64,000 bases of DNA from Bacillota bacterium (GTDB lineage: Bacteria; Bacillota; Clostridia; Peptostreptococcales; Anaerovoracaceae): assembly GCA_017442785.1 (NCBI GenBank), contig JAFRZB010000033.1:23220-87219 (forward strand). Reading direction: 5' to 3'. The notes under the pieces are model-generated. The model made no database searches and had not been told where the DNA came from. It saw only the letters and a list, made by a program, of their open reading frames with translations. Both the position numbers and the translations under genes were made by a program. How positions within the stretch are numbered: the first letter of the stretch is position 1; every line of letters starts with the position of its first letter. Shown here piece after piece: positions 34,185-41,359 of the stretch.

Positions 34185-34553
34185 ATGAAGGAACTTATTT
34201 GCATAGTTTGCCCCAGGGGCTGCCGCCTGACTGTGAACGAGAACAACGATTACGCCGTTACAGGCAACAGCTGCAAGCGCGGCGAGGTCTACGGCAAGGC
34301 TGAGGTGACCGCTCCCGTAAGAGTAGTGACCTCCACCGTAAGAGTGCTTCAGGACGGACGCGTCCCCTCAAGGGACCGCGCCGTGCGCTGCCCGGTAAAG
34401 ACCAGCGACGCCATACCCAAGGGCCTCATATTCGACGCCGTAAAGGCCATAGAGGCTGCCTCCGTAAAGCCGCCGGTGCGCATAGGAGACGTAATTATCC
34501 CGCACATCTGCGGCACCCAGGCGGATCTTGTGGCTACCAAGAACATAATATAG
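34185..34553 (+). CDS. DUF1667 iron-sulfur protein of the GlpABC-like trio
   Basis: The 122-residue protein has cysteines in LICIVCPRGCRLTV and GNSCKRGEVYGKAEV and the segments VRVVTSTVRVLQDG and RCPVKTSDAIPKG, the DUF1667 pattern. The CxxCxxxC plus later Cys probably bind an iron-sulfur cluster, making it the small electron-transfer subunit, in the manner of GlpC. DUF1667 genes nearly always follow the two flavoproteins seen here, supporting one complex. GGGAGG lies ahead of the ATG at 34185, and a terminator follows. Confidence 0.88.
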   Translation: MKELICIVCPRGCRLTVNENNDYAVTGNSCKRGEVYGKAEVTAPVRVVTSTVRVLQDGRVPSRDRAVRCPVKTSDAIPKGLIFDAVKAIEAASVKPPVRIGDVIIPHICGTQADLVATKNII

Positions 34554-34580
34554 CGCCATAAATAAGAAAAACGGCATCAG

Positions 34581-34615
34581 AAAAGCCTGCACTGTTTATC
34601 AGTTGCAGGCTTTTT
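34581..34615. terminator. Terminator between convergent DUF1667 and cREC genes
   Basis: AAAAGCCTGCA pairs with TGCAGGCTTTT, with an inner ACTG/CAGT pairing, and T-runs lie on both sides, so it can serve both strands. The loop region contains a CAGTTGC half of the recurrent GCAACTG palindrome. Confidence 0.85.
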
Positions 34616-34649
34616 ATTGCTTTTTTTCGGTTAAGACCCTCCGGGAGCG

Positions 34650-34940
34650 CTATTCCGGCCAGTTTTGCCTTATGTAGTCCTCCATTACGGGCGCACCGTA
34701 GATATGCGTGGAATGGACCTCCACCGGGTAGAAGCGCCCGCGCTGCGCAAGCCATTCCAAAAGCCTTATGCCTTTTCCGCCGTCGAGCTCGTATTCGCCA
34801 AGCTCGTAGTCCAGGCTTATCAGCTCCGGAGCCTCTCCGCGGCTCTCGCATTCCAAAATGAGAGCCTTCGCCTCGCCTACGCTCCTTGCCCAAAGGAATT
34901 CGGGGAGCGGCCGGCGAAGATCGTCCAGCCATATCTTCAT
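34650..34940 (-). CDS. cREC (cyclic-phosphate processing receiver-like) domain protein
   Basis: The 96-residue protein is a receiver-like domain. It starts with MKIWLDDLRRPLPE (the acidic pair at strand 1), has LISLDYELGEYELDGGKGIRLLEWL in the middle, and VEVHSTHIYGAPVMEDYI at the end. The WLDDxRxP start, SLDxxLG and the HS motif with a following GxxxM are the pattern described for cREC proteins, thought to process cyclic or terminal phosphates in RNA repair and stress. It has a GGAGGGGG site and is the third gene of a tightly coupled unit. Family assignment is from memory of the motifs; function is inference. Confidence 0.65.
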   Translation of the reverse strand: MKIWLDDLRRPLPEFLWARSVGEAKALILECESRGEAPELISLDYELGEYELDGGKGIRLLEWLAQRGRFYPVEVHSTHIYGAPVMEDYIRQNWPE

Positions 34941-34943
34941 GCG

Positions 34944-35255
34944 CTATGCCCCCTCCGCGGCCTTCAGGAGCCTGAACTCAGCGCCCGGATACTGGTAGTC
35001 CACGGCGTCCCTTGCAAGAGCGCTCTCGCTGCCCTCCGGGTATTTCTCCGAAAAAGGCCCCTCAAGCGGTATCTGGAATCTGAAGAACTCCTCGAACTCC
35101 GTGCCGTAGAACCTGCTGCATGAGACGTCTATGTAGTCCGTAAAGCCCATCTCGGCGTACTCCGGGAGCAGCTGTCCCAGCCCTTTCTGGGCAACCAGCA
35201 TGGCGCCTTCATCAGGAACGTATACAGTTGCGGCAGTAAAGCCTTCTGCTGTCAT
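34944..35255 (-). CDS. Hypothetical protein in cREC operon
   Basis: The 103-residue protein begins MTAEGFTAATVYVPDEGAMLVAQKGLGQLLPEYAEMGF and matches no family I recognise. It appears soluble, mixed alpha/beta, with one cysteine in YIDVSCSRFYG and an acidic composition. It has no signal peptide. The start codon overlaps the upstream stop as ATGA and its stop is three bases before the cREC start codon, so the three genes are translationally coupled and probably share a task. Confidence 0.65.
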   Translation of the reverse strand: MTAEGFTAATVYVPDEGAMLVAQKGLGQLLPEYAEMGFTDYIDVSCSRFYGTEFEEFFRFQIPLEGPFSEKYPEGSESALARDAVDYQYPGAEFRLLKAAEGA

Positions 35256-35569
35256 TCCAGCTCCTCGAGCACCGCCCGAAGCTCCACGTTTGCAGCCTCG
35301 AAGGTGCCTATGGCCTTGGTGAGCTTATCCTTTGCCTTGTCCGGAAGCATATCCAGAAGATCCGCCAGCTCGTCCGCGTGGTGCTCGTTGTGCTCCACCA
35401 TGTAGTTAAGGAGAGCCTTCACCTTGTCCGCGTCCTGAGGCGCTTCGTGGCTGTGTACGTGTTCGTGAGCGTGGGTGTGCACGGTGCCGTCCGCGTGAAG
35501 GTGCTCATGCGTATGCTCGTGAGAATGCTCGTGTGTGTGGCCGTGGCCTGTTTCGTCGTTGATGTGCAT
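35252..35569 (-). CDS. Histidine-rich metal-binding protein
   Basis: The start at 35569 has AAAAGGAG six bases upstream and gives 105 residues; the longer frame is not supported. Residues 1-42 contain 16 histidines in HxH spacing (GHGHTHEHSHEHTHEHLHADG and similar), like the metal-storage loops of nickel or zinc transporters and chaperones. Residues 48-105 are a helical domain, DKVKALLNYMVEHNEHHADELADLL and ELRAVLEELE, with three more His. It would bind several zinc, nickel or cobalt ions in the cytoplasm. It is the first gene of the cREC operon, whose metal link is not known. Confidence 0.75.
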   Translation of the reverse strand: MHINDETGHGHTHEHSHEHTHEHLHADGTVHTHAHEHVHSHEAPQDADKVKALLNYMVEHNEHHADELADLLDMLPDKAKDKLTKAIGTFEAANVELRAVLEELE

Positions 35570-35669
35570 AATAAACTCCTTTTCGGCGCCGCTTTTCCGC
35601 GCCGCGCCGGCTTCCTTAACTTTACTATATTTTTCCGCAAAACACAAGGGGAGGGCAGCTTAACGGTAG

Positions 35670-35698
35670 TTTACAAAACGCGGATTTTTAAGTATAAT
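35670..35698 (+). promoter_or_regulatory. Promoter of the NSS transporter gene
   Basis: TTTACA (35670-35675) and TATAAT (35693-35698) are 17 bp apart. The leader to the ATG at 35748 is about 43 bases and shows no good ribosome site. Confidence 0.75.
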
Positions 35699-35747
35699 TA
35701 CTTACAATTTGTTATAACTCTATTAATTTTCGGCAAAGTATTAGTTT

Positions 35748-37151
35748 ATGGACAACAATCGCGCACAGTGGGGCAGCCGCATAGGATTCCTTCTCGCGGC
35801 TGCAGGTTCGGCCGTAGGCCTGGGCAACATCTGGAAGTTCCCGGGTAAAGCCTTCGAGGGCGGTGGCGGAGCCTTCTTGCTGATCTACATAGTAATAGTG
35901 GTGCTCATAGGCATGCCCGCCATGATCTCCGAGCTTGCCATAGGACGCGCAAGCCAGGCCAACGTGGTGGATTCCTTCGGAAAGCTCGGCCACAAGGGAT
36001 ACGCCTGGGTGGGCTGGGTAGGCTGGCTGGTGGCTTTCATCATTACCTGCTACTACTCCCACGTGGGCGGCTGGGTGCTGAGGTATGTTGCGGCCTACGC
36101 GGTGCAGTCCGCGGAGGTATACGCGGAGCCTGCCGGCTTCTTCTATAAGGTGCTGGGGCTCGACGCCGCGTCCGGAACAGGCTTCATGCCATGGATGACA
36201 CTTCTGTTTGCCGCGGTATTCATCGCGGTCTGCGCCTTCGTAATAATCAAGGGCGTGGAGAGCGGCATAGAGCGCTTCAACAAGTTCGGGATGCCCGCGC
36301 TGTTCGTCCTTCTGATAATACTTCTGGTACGCGCGGTTACTCTTCCCGGAGCGTCGGAGGGGCTCAGATACATGCTGAGCATAGACGGCAGCAAGGTGAG
36401 CGGCCAGACACTGCTGACGGCGCTCTCCCAGGCCTTCTACTCCCTGTCTCTGGGAATGTCAATTATGGTGACCTACGGATCCTACCTTCCCAGGAAGGAG
36501 AACATCTCCAGGAACACCTTCCTCGTCTGCACCATGGACACTCTCGTGGCCTTCATGGCGGGGTTCATAATCATCCCGGCGGTGTTCGCCACCCTGGGAC
36601 CGGAGGGCGTGGGAAAAGGCGGCGGCTTTGCCTTCATATCCCTTGCGGGAGTATTCAAGGCCATGCCCGGCGGCGTTCTTTTCGGCGTCATATTCTACCT
36701 GCTGCTGCTGTTTGCAGCTCTTACATCCACCGTTTCCCTCATAGAGGGCATCGTTGCCTTCCTTACCGAAAGGACAGGCTGGAACAGGACCCGCACCACC
36801 ATCATCTGCAGCGCGGTGATGTTCCTTATAGGCTGCCTCTACACCTGTTCCCAGGCCGCCTTCAGCCTTAAGGGCATATGGTTCGACTTCGCCAACGGCT
36901 TTACCTATCCGGCTCTATGCGACGCCATGGAGTTCCTTACGGACCGCGTCATGATACCGCTCTGCGCGCTTGGCTGCTGCATATTCGTAGGATGGTCCTG
37001 GAAGCCCAAGAGCGCCGTGGATGAGATAGAGCGCTGCGGCATCAGGTTCCGCCTGGCAAAGGCCTACAGCTTCCTCATAAAGTTCATCGTTCCGGCGGCA
37101 ATAATAGTGATATTCTTCGTAAGCCTGTTTACGGGCACCACGCTTAGCTGA
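35748..37151 (+). CDS. Neurotransmitter:sodium symporter (NSS) family transporter
   Basis: The 467-residue protein has about eleven or twelve helices and the NSS signature in helix 1, GFLLAAAGSAVGLGNIWKFPGKAFEGGGGAFLLIY, which forms the sodium and substrate sites. Helix 6 contains FYSLSLGMSIMVTYGSYLP. Bacterial NSS proteins such as LeuT and MhsT import amino acids with sodium. This one ends after helix 11 with a short tail, as typical. The next gene, ispE, starts four bases on, so they may be cotranscribed although their tasks are unrelated. Confidence 0.93.
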   Translation: MDNNRAQWGSRIGFLLAAAGSAVGLGNIWKFPGKAFEGGGGAFLLIYIVIVVLIGMPAMISELAIGRASQANVVDSFGKLGHKGYAWVGWVGWLVAFIITCYYSHVGGWVLRYVAAYAVQSAEVYAEPAGFFYKVLGLDAASGTGFMPWMTLLFAAVFIAVCAFVIIKGVESGIERFNKFGMPALFVLLIILLVRAVTLPGASEGLRYMLSIDGSKVSGQTLLTALSQAFYSLSLGMSIMVTYGSYLPRKENISRNTFLVCTMDTLVAFMAGFIIIPAVFATLGPEGVGKGGGFAFISLAGVFKAMPGGVLFGVIFYLLLLFAALTSTVSLIEGIVAFLTERTGWNRTRTTIICSAVMFLIGCLYTCSQAAFSLKGIWFDFANGFTYPALCDAMEFLTDRVMIPLCALGCCIFVGWSWKPKSAVDEIERCGIRFRLAKAYSFLIKFIVPAAIIVIFFVSLFTGTTLS

Positions 37152-37155
37152 TCAT

Positions 37156-38049
37156 ATGAGACAGAACGCCTACGCAAAAGTAAACCTCATCCTGAACGTC
37201 CTGGGAACGCTCCCGAACGGCTACCACGAGGTCCGCATGCTGATGCAGGCCATCTCCCTCTGCGACGTCGTGGAGGCGGAGCTTTCGGAGCACATCCTCG
37301 GGCCGCAGGACTTTGCGTACGGCAGCAGGGACCTTGCATACAGGGCAGCCCTTCTCATGGCAGAGAGCTTCCGCCCGGAGCTCATATGCTCCGCCCTGGA
37401 CGAGGACGGCCTTGAGAAGGCACCCGGCGTGCGCGGCGTTTCCGTAAGCATAGAAAAGCGCATCCCCGCCGCGGCAGGGCTTGCGGGAGGCTCTGCGGAC
37501 GCTGCGGCAGTAATGATATGCCTTGCGAGGCTCTGGGGGATCTTTGGCCTTACGGAAGGCGCTGAGGGCTCTCCGGTCGATGCCCTGATAGCCGGGCTCT
37601 GCCCTCTTGGCGCAAAGCTGGGCTCCGACGTTCCGTTCTGCATAGCAAGCCAGCTTGGACGCCCTGCTGCCATAGCGTCAGGCACCGGCACCGAGCTTGA
37701 GTTCGTGCAGCCCACGGACTGCGCCGTCACTCTCTATCCGTCCGATCTTACGCTTCCGGACAAGACCCGCGCCGTCTACAGGGAGCTTAAGGAGGAGGAC
37801 TGCAGCCCAGTCTATGACATAGATGCCTTCCTTTCTGCAAAGACCCTGGCGGAAAAGCGCAGCCTCATGGGAAACCACCTTCAGCCGGCCGCGGAAAGGA
37901 TACTCGAAAGGCTCGGAATAAAGCCGGACCCCTATTTTACTCCTGAAACTAAGGCTTCCGCTCCCGTCCCGAAGGACGCCGTCCTCTGCGGAGCCGGACC
38001 CACCTACTTTTCCATAGGCGAGGAAGGCCCCTACCGCACCATCTTATAA
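37156..38049 (+). CDS. ispE: 4-diphosphocytidyl-2-C-methyl-D-erythritol kinase
   Basis: The 297-residue GHMP kinase begins QNAYAKVNLILNVLGTLPNGYHEVRMLMQAISL, the IspE signature with the conserved Lys and His. The phosphate loop is PAAAGLAGGSADAAAVMI (about residues 98-115) and LGSDVPFCI holds the catalytic Asp. IspE phosphorylates CDP-methylerythritol in the non-mevalonate isoprenoid pathway. A segment around residues 130-145 is slightly longer than in most IspE. It starts four bases after the transporter stop with no clear ribosome site. Confidence 0.93.
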   Translation: MRQNAYAKVNLILNVLGTLPNGYHEVRMLMQAISLCDVVEAELSEHILGPQDFAYGSRDLAYRAALLMAESFRPELICSALDEDGLEKAPGVRGVSVSIEKRIPAAAGLAGGSADAAAVMICLARLWGIFGLTEGAEGSPVDALIAGLCPLGAKLGSDVPFCIASQLGRPAAIASGTGTELEFVQPTDCAVTLYPSDLTLPDKTRAVYRELKEEDCSPVYDIDAFLSAKTLAEKRSLMGNHLQPAAERILERLGIKPDPYFTPETKASAPVPKDAVLCGAGPTYFSIGEEGPYRTIL

Positions 38050-38091
38050 GCATATTTGCAAGTTTTGCGCAATAACGGCCCCGCTTTATGT

Positions 38092-38097
38092 TATAAT
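38092..38097 (+). promoter_or_regulatory. Extended -10 promoter of ddl
   Basis: TATAAT is preceded by TGT, forming TGnTATAAT. No -35 box is convincing. It lies 34 bp ahead of the ddl ATG. Confidence 0.55.
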
Positions 38098-38130
38098 ATA
38101 TTAATAACATACCATCCACGGAGGCATACC

Positions 38131-39195
38131 ATGGCTAAGACGAAGATCGCCGTACTGTTCGGCGGAAAGTCCGGAGAACACGACATCAGCTGCATCTCCG
38201 CCACATCTGTCATTAAGGCAATAGATAAGGAAAAATACGACATCATAACCATAGGCATCACCAGGCAGGGCGAATGGCTGCTCTACGAGGGCCCGCTGGA
38301 AGCGCTGCAGTCCGGAGAATGGGAAGGCCTTGCGAGGAAGTCCCTGGCAGAAGACCCGGAGCGCTTCGGGATAACGCTTCTTGGGACCGGCGGAAAGAGC
38401 CTTAAGGACATATGCGATTTCGTATTCCCCGTGCTGCACGGCCCCAACGGCGAGGACGGCACGGTGCAGGGCCTGCTGGAGCTTATGGACATACCCTATG
38501 CGGGCAGCGGAGTGCTCGGCTGCGCCGCCACCATGGATAAGATAGTGGCAAAGAAGATCTTCGAGGCCGCGGGGCTTAAGCAGACGCCCTACGTTGCCCT
38601 GGACTCCGCCCGGATAGGTCCTCAGATAGAAGAAAAGATAAACGCGGAGCTAAAATATCCGCTCTTCGTAAAGCCCGCCAACATGGGTTCCTCCGTAGGA
38701 ATAAGCAAGGTGCACGCCCCCGGAGAGCTTGCCGCGGCGCTTAAGCTTGCCGCCGAGTACGACACCCGCATAGTGGTGGAGCAGGGCGTAAACTGCAGGG
38801 AGCTTGAGACAGGCGTAATGGGCAACTTAGAACCGGTTGCATCCGCCGTAGGCGAAATAATCCCCCACGCGGACTTCTACGACTTCGACGCAAAGTACAA
38901 GGACTCCGAGAGCAGGACCCTCGTCCCCGCGGACATAAGCCCGGAGGCGGCCGAGGAGATACGCCGCAGCGCCGTAGAGGCCTTCAAGGCCTGCGCATGC
39001 TTCGGCTTCTCGCGCGTGGACTTCATGATGGACAAGGACACCGGGGACATCTATATAAACGAGATAAACGCGATACCCGGGTTTACGAATATAAGCATGT
39101 TCCCCATGCTGTTCATGGCAACGGGGCTTACATACACACAGATAGTGGAAAAGATAATAGAACTTGGCTATGAAAGATATAATGCTGAAAATTAA
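38131..39195 (+). CDS. ddl: D-alanine-D-alanine ligase
   Basis: The start at 38131 follows GGAGG and gives 354 residues. The enzyme is a complete ATP-grasp ligase: KIAVLFGGKSGEHDISCISATSV, HGPNGEDGTVQGLLELMDIPYAGSGVLGCAATMDK, FVKPANMGSSVGISKV, FGFSRVDFMMD with metal ligand, and YINEINAIPGFTNISMFPML near the end. It joins two D-alanines for peptidoglycan precursors. The motif FTNISMFP is typical of Ddl rather than of VanA-type D-Ala-D-Lac ligases. Its 3' end overlaps the DUF1934 gene. Confidence 0.95.
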   Translation: MAKTKIAVLFGGKSGEHDISCISATSVIKAIDKEKYDIITIGITRQGEWLLYEGPLEALQSGEWEGLARKSLAEDPERFGITLLGTGGKSLKDICDFVFPVLHGPNGEDGTVQGLLELMDIPYAGSGVLGCAATMDKIVAKKIFEAAGLKQTPYVALDSARIGPQIEEKINAELKYPLFVKPANMGSSVGISKVHAPGELAAALKLAAEYDTRIVVEQGVNCRELETGVMGNLEPVASAVGEIIPHADFYDFDAKYKDSESRTLVPADISPEAAEEIRRSAVEAFKACACFGFSRVDFMMDKDTGDIYINEINAIPGFTNISMFPMLFMATGLTYTQIVEKIIELGYERYNAEN

Positions 39196-39613
39196 AGACA
39201 GCGAAGGTCTGGAGTTCGTGACCGAAGGGCGCCTTTACACCAAGGGCACCACTACGCTCATCCAGTACGACGAGACCGAGATGTCGGGCTTTGAGGGCTG
39301 CACCACCAGCCTCACCATAACCCCCACAAAGGTCAAGATGCGCAGGAGCGGCGAGAACCTTCAGGACACCACCGAGATGATCTTCGAAAAAGGCCGCCGC
39401 ATGAGAGGCCTCTATTCCACGCCCTACGGAAACTTCGGGCTGGAGATCCTCACCAACAAGATCTCCGGGCTGGGCGCTTTCTCCGGAGAGGCCGGAAAGA
39501 ACCTGTCCATAGATTACTCCATCAGCCTTAAGGGGCTGTTCGACGCGGATAAGACCCTGGACATAGAGGTCATGGAAAAGTCCGCGGGAACAGGAGCTCA
39601 GGATGTCCAGTAA
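39170..39613 (+). CDS. DUF1934 family beta-barrel protein
   Basis: Beginning at the ATG at 39170, the protein is 147 residues; the start overlaps ddl by 26 bp, and an ATG at 39182 is the alternative. The order of strands (LEFVTEGRLYTKGTTTLIQYDETEM, TTSLTITPTKVKMRRSGE, MIFEKGRRMRGLYSTPYGNFGLEILTNKISG) matches DUF1934/YwiB, a lipocalin-like beta barrel of unknown function found near arginyl-tRNA synthetase or ddl in Bacillota. It sits in the ddl unit and is followed by two small membrane protein genes. Confidence 0.85.
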   Translation: MKDIMLKIKDSEGLEFVTEGRLYTKGTTTLIQYDETEMSGFEGCTTSLTITPTKVKMRRSGENLQDTTEMIFEKGRRMRGLYSTPYGNFGLEILTNKISGLGAFSGEAGKNLSIDYSISLKGLFDADKTLDIEVMEKSAGTGAQDVQ

Positions 39614-39731
39614 TAAGGCACACAAGACCAACAAGAGGCAGCTTATGGTAAGGATAGTCTGCCTGGTGCTCGCGGGAATAATGGTGCTGGGCATGGCCAT
39701 CTATCTTATAATGCTTATAGGAGGCGCGTGA
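39603..39731 (+). CDS. DUF4044-like small membrane protein (42 aa)
   Basis: This short gene is in frame from ATG 39603 to TGA 39731, overlapping the DUF1934 stop at one end and the next ATG at the other. The product MSSNKAHKTNKRQLMVRIVC is a basic N-terminus followed by one membrane helix (CLVLAGIMVLGMAIYLIMLIG). DUF4044 proteins have just this layout, KxNKRQ then a single helix. A GGAG site lies upstream. Function is not established. Confidence 0.7.
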   Translation: MSSNKAHKTNKRQLMVRIVCLVLAGIMVLGMAIYLIMLIGGA

Positions 39732-40000
39732 TGCACCGTTTTTCAGTTGCTAAAGCCGGGCTTATTCGCAGGCTCCTTGCACTGCTTCTGGCCGCCGCCC
39801 TGGTGCTTGGCTGCGCCGCTTTTGCGTTTGCGGGCGACGCCCCTGCCGCAGGGTCCGACGGCGCCCAGCAGTCCGAAGAACCCGCCGAGGGAACGTCGCA
39901 GCAGGACAGGGAGAGAAAGGTGGAGCTCTACACCATAGGCGCCATGGTCACGCTCGGAGCCATAGTCGTAGGCCTCAGGGAAAAGAGGAACAGGCGCTGA
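39731..40000 (+). CDS. Small secreted/membrane protein with signal peptide and C-terminal helix
   Basis: The ATG at 39731 shares its first base with the preceding stop and has GGAGG six bases upstream, giving 89 residues. The N-terminus (MHRFSVAKAGLIRRLLALLL) is a signal peptide with likely cleavage after AFA at about residue 33. A Ser/Glu/Gln-rich linker follows, and then a C-terminal helix (VELYTIGAMVTLGAIVVGL) with the basic tail REKRNRR. The layout suggests a small membrane-anchored exported peptide. No family is recognised. Confidence 0.65.
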   Translation: MHRFSVAKAGLIRRLLALLLAAALVLGCAAFAFAGDAPAAGSDGAQQSEEPAEGTSQQDRERKVELYTIGAMVTLGAIVVGLREKRNRR

Positions 40001-40029
40001 AAAGGCCGCCTTCATTATATAATACGCGC

Positions 40030-40057
40030 GCCCGGGCACGAGCCCGGGTCTTTTATT
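40030..40057 (+). terminator. Terminator of the ddl operon
   Basis: GCCCGGGC pairs with GCCCGGGT around ACGA, followed by CTTTTATT. It lies 30 bp after the last small gene. Confidence 0.85.
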
Positions 40058-40203
40058 GCGCCGATCAGCGCCGCGGATGCCGTTTTTTGCTCCTAAAGAC
40101 AAAATAACGCGCTCTATTTCGCTCCGGCAGTCATTTATCCGCCCTCGGCAGTTTGCTAATATATAGCCGGAAAGAGCGACAAGGCTCCCAGGAGGGAAAT
40201 AAA

Positions 40204-41070
40204 ATGATGAACATTCAGAACAACATGAACATCTCGCCCAGGCTCAGGGGCAGAGGAAAAAAGATAGCGGCGGCAGCCGTCATAGTCCTGGCGGTGATAA
40301 TAATCGCGTCCACGTGCGTGGTGAGCATCCCGACAGGCTTCACCGGAGTGGTGACGAACTTCGGTAAGGTAACGGGCAGGACGCTGGACCCGGGGATCCA
40401 CTTCAAGGCTCCCTGGCAGAGCACGGTAAAGATGGACACCAGGATACAGGTGAAGACCGTAGACCTGTCGTGCTTCTCATCGGACATCCAGGAAGTGATG
40501 ATCAACTACGCTCTGAACATCCAGATCGCCAGCCACGACACCAAGACCATCTACAGCACCATAGGCACCGATTACTACAATGTAGTGATAGTCCCGAATG
40601 TGGCTGAATGCGTCAAGACGGTGTGCGCCAAGTACAACGCCGAGGACCTTATAAGCCAGCGCGCCGAGCTGGCCAAGACGATAGAGCAGATGCTCTCCGA
40701 AAGGCTCAGGGCGTACAACATAGCAGTGATAAGCACCTCGATCACCGACATAGACTTCAAGGCATCCTTCACGGACGCCGTAGAGGCCAAGCAGGTGGCC
40801 CAGCAGAACAAGCTGCGCGCCGAGACCGAGGCGGAGCAGAAGGTAATAGAGGCCGAGGCCGAGCAGAGGGTCCGCAAGATCAATGCAGACGCCCAGGCTT
40901 ACGAGATGAAGATCAAGGCGGAGGCTGAGGCCGAAGCCAACAGGAGGATCGCAGAGAGCCTCAACGAGGACATCCTCAGGAAGATGTACTACGACAACTG
41001 GGACGGCAAGCTGCCCACAGTGATGGGAGGCGAAGGGGCGATGAGCCTGATAGAGGTACCGCAGAACTGA
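40204..41070 (+). CDS. SPFH/prohibitin-family membrane protein
   Basis: The start at 40204 has GGAGGG upstream and gives 288 residues. One membrane helix (about residues 20-40, IAAAAVIVLAVIIIASTCVV) is followed by the SPFH domain: VSIPTGFTGVVTNFGKVTGRTLDPGIHFKAPWQSTVKMDTR, then KYNAEDLISQRAELAKTIEQML. A long charged coiled coil (about 185-262, AEQKVIEAEAEQRVRKINADAQ) closes the protein. SPFH proteins assemble ring-like microdomains and modulate membrane proteases. No partner such as FtsH or NfeD is adjacent, so the client is unknown. Confidence 0.88.
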   Translation: MMNIQNNMNISPRLRGRGKKIAAAAVIVLAVIIIASTCVVSIPTGFTGVVTNFGKVTGRTLDPGIHFKAPWQSTVKMDTRIQVKTVDLSCFSSDIQEVMINYALNIQIASHDTKTIYSTIGTDYYNVVIVPNVAECVKTVCAKYNAEDLISQRAELAKTIEQMLSERLRAYNIAVISTSITDIDFKASFTDAVEAKQVAQQNKLRAETEAEQKVIEAEAEQRVRKINADAQAYEMKIKAEAEAEANRRIAESLNEDILRKMYYDNWDGKLPTVMGGEGAMSLIEVPQN

Positions 41071-41089
41071 GCAGAGCATAAGAGCATAT

Positions 41090-41115
41090 GAGCAGGCGCC
41101 CCAAAGCGCCTGCTC
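41090..41115. repeat. Perfect 10-bp hairpin
   Basis: GAGCAGGCGC pairs with GCGCCTGCTC around a 6-base loop, 20 bp after the SPFH stop. No T-run follows on either strand, so a rho-independent terminator is doubtful although it may slow polymerase. Confidence 0.5.
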
Positions 41116-41118
41116 TGC

Positions 41119-41253
41119 TTCAGGCCCCGGGTGACCATGCAGGATCCGCCTGCGGATGGCTGCAGCCGCGGGCCACTGTCCTCGGAGGTGACGCTGCAGA
41201 CGGATCATCACCGCAGCCTGAAGCGCCGCTCGCGAACTCACCCGGGGCCTGAA
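41119..41253. repeat. 135-nt rod-like inverted repeat of unknown nature
   Basis: The ends are a perfect 16-bp inverted repeat (41119-41134 with 41238-41253). Inside, further pairings lie at similar distances from the centre: CAGG with CCTG, CTGCG with CGCAG, GATG with CATC, and a 7-bp stem at 41160-41166 with 41193-41199, closing on GTC/GAC near 41185. The whole would fold as one interrupted rod. It contains no coding frame and no match to SRP RNA, tmRNA or RNase P motifs that I could see. It lies between the SPFH gene and the ABC promoter. Confidence 0.6.
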
Positions 41254-41274
41254 ACAGTTAAAGCACTTTAGCAC

Positions 41275-41302
41275 TTGACAAACAATTATCCGGTGATATA
41301 GT
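41275..41302 (+). promoter_or_regulatory. Promoter of the ABC exporter operon
   Basis: A perfect TTGACA (41275-41280) and TATAGT (41297-41302) are 16 bp apart. The leader of about 50 bases carries GGAGAGAAG ahead of the ATG at 41360. Confidence 0.75.
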
Positions 41303-41359
41303 TTTTATCATTACGGTATTATTAATATAATTATATATAGGATATATAGGAGAGAAGAA

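Noticed and set aside
41119-41253. SRP RNA, 6S RNA or tmRNA
   Set aside because: The GGAAGGAAGCAGCC-type SRP motif, the tmRNA ends and the central 6S bubble are not seen. The perfect 16-bp end stem is also unusual for these RNAs.
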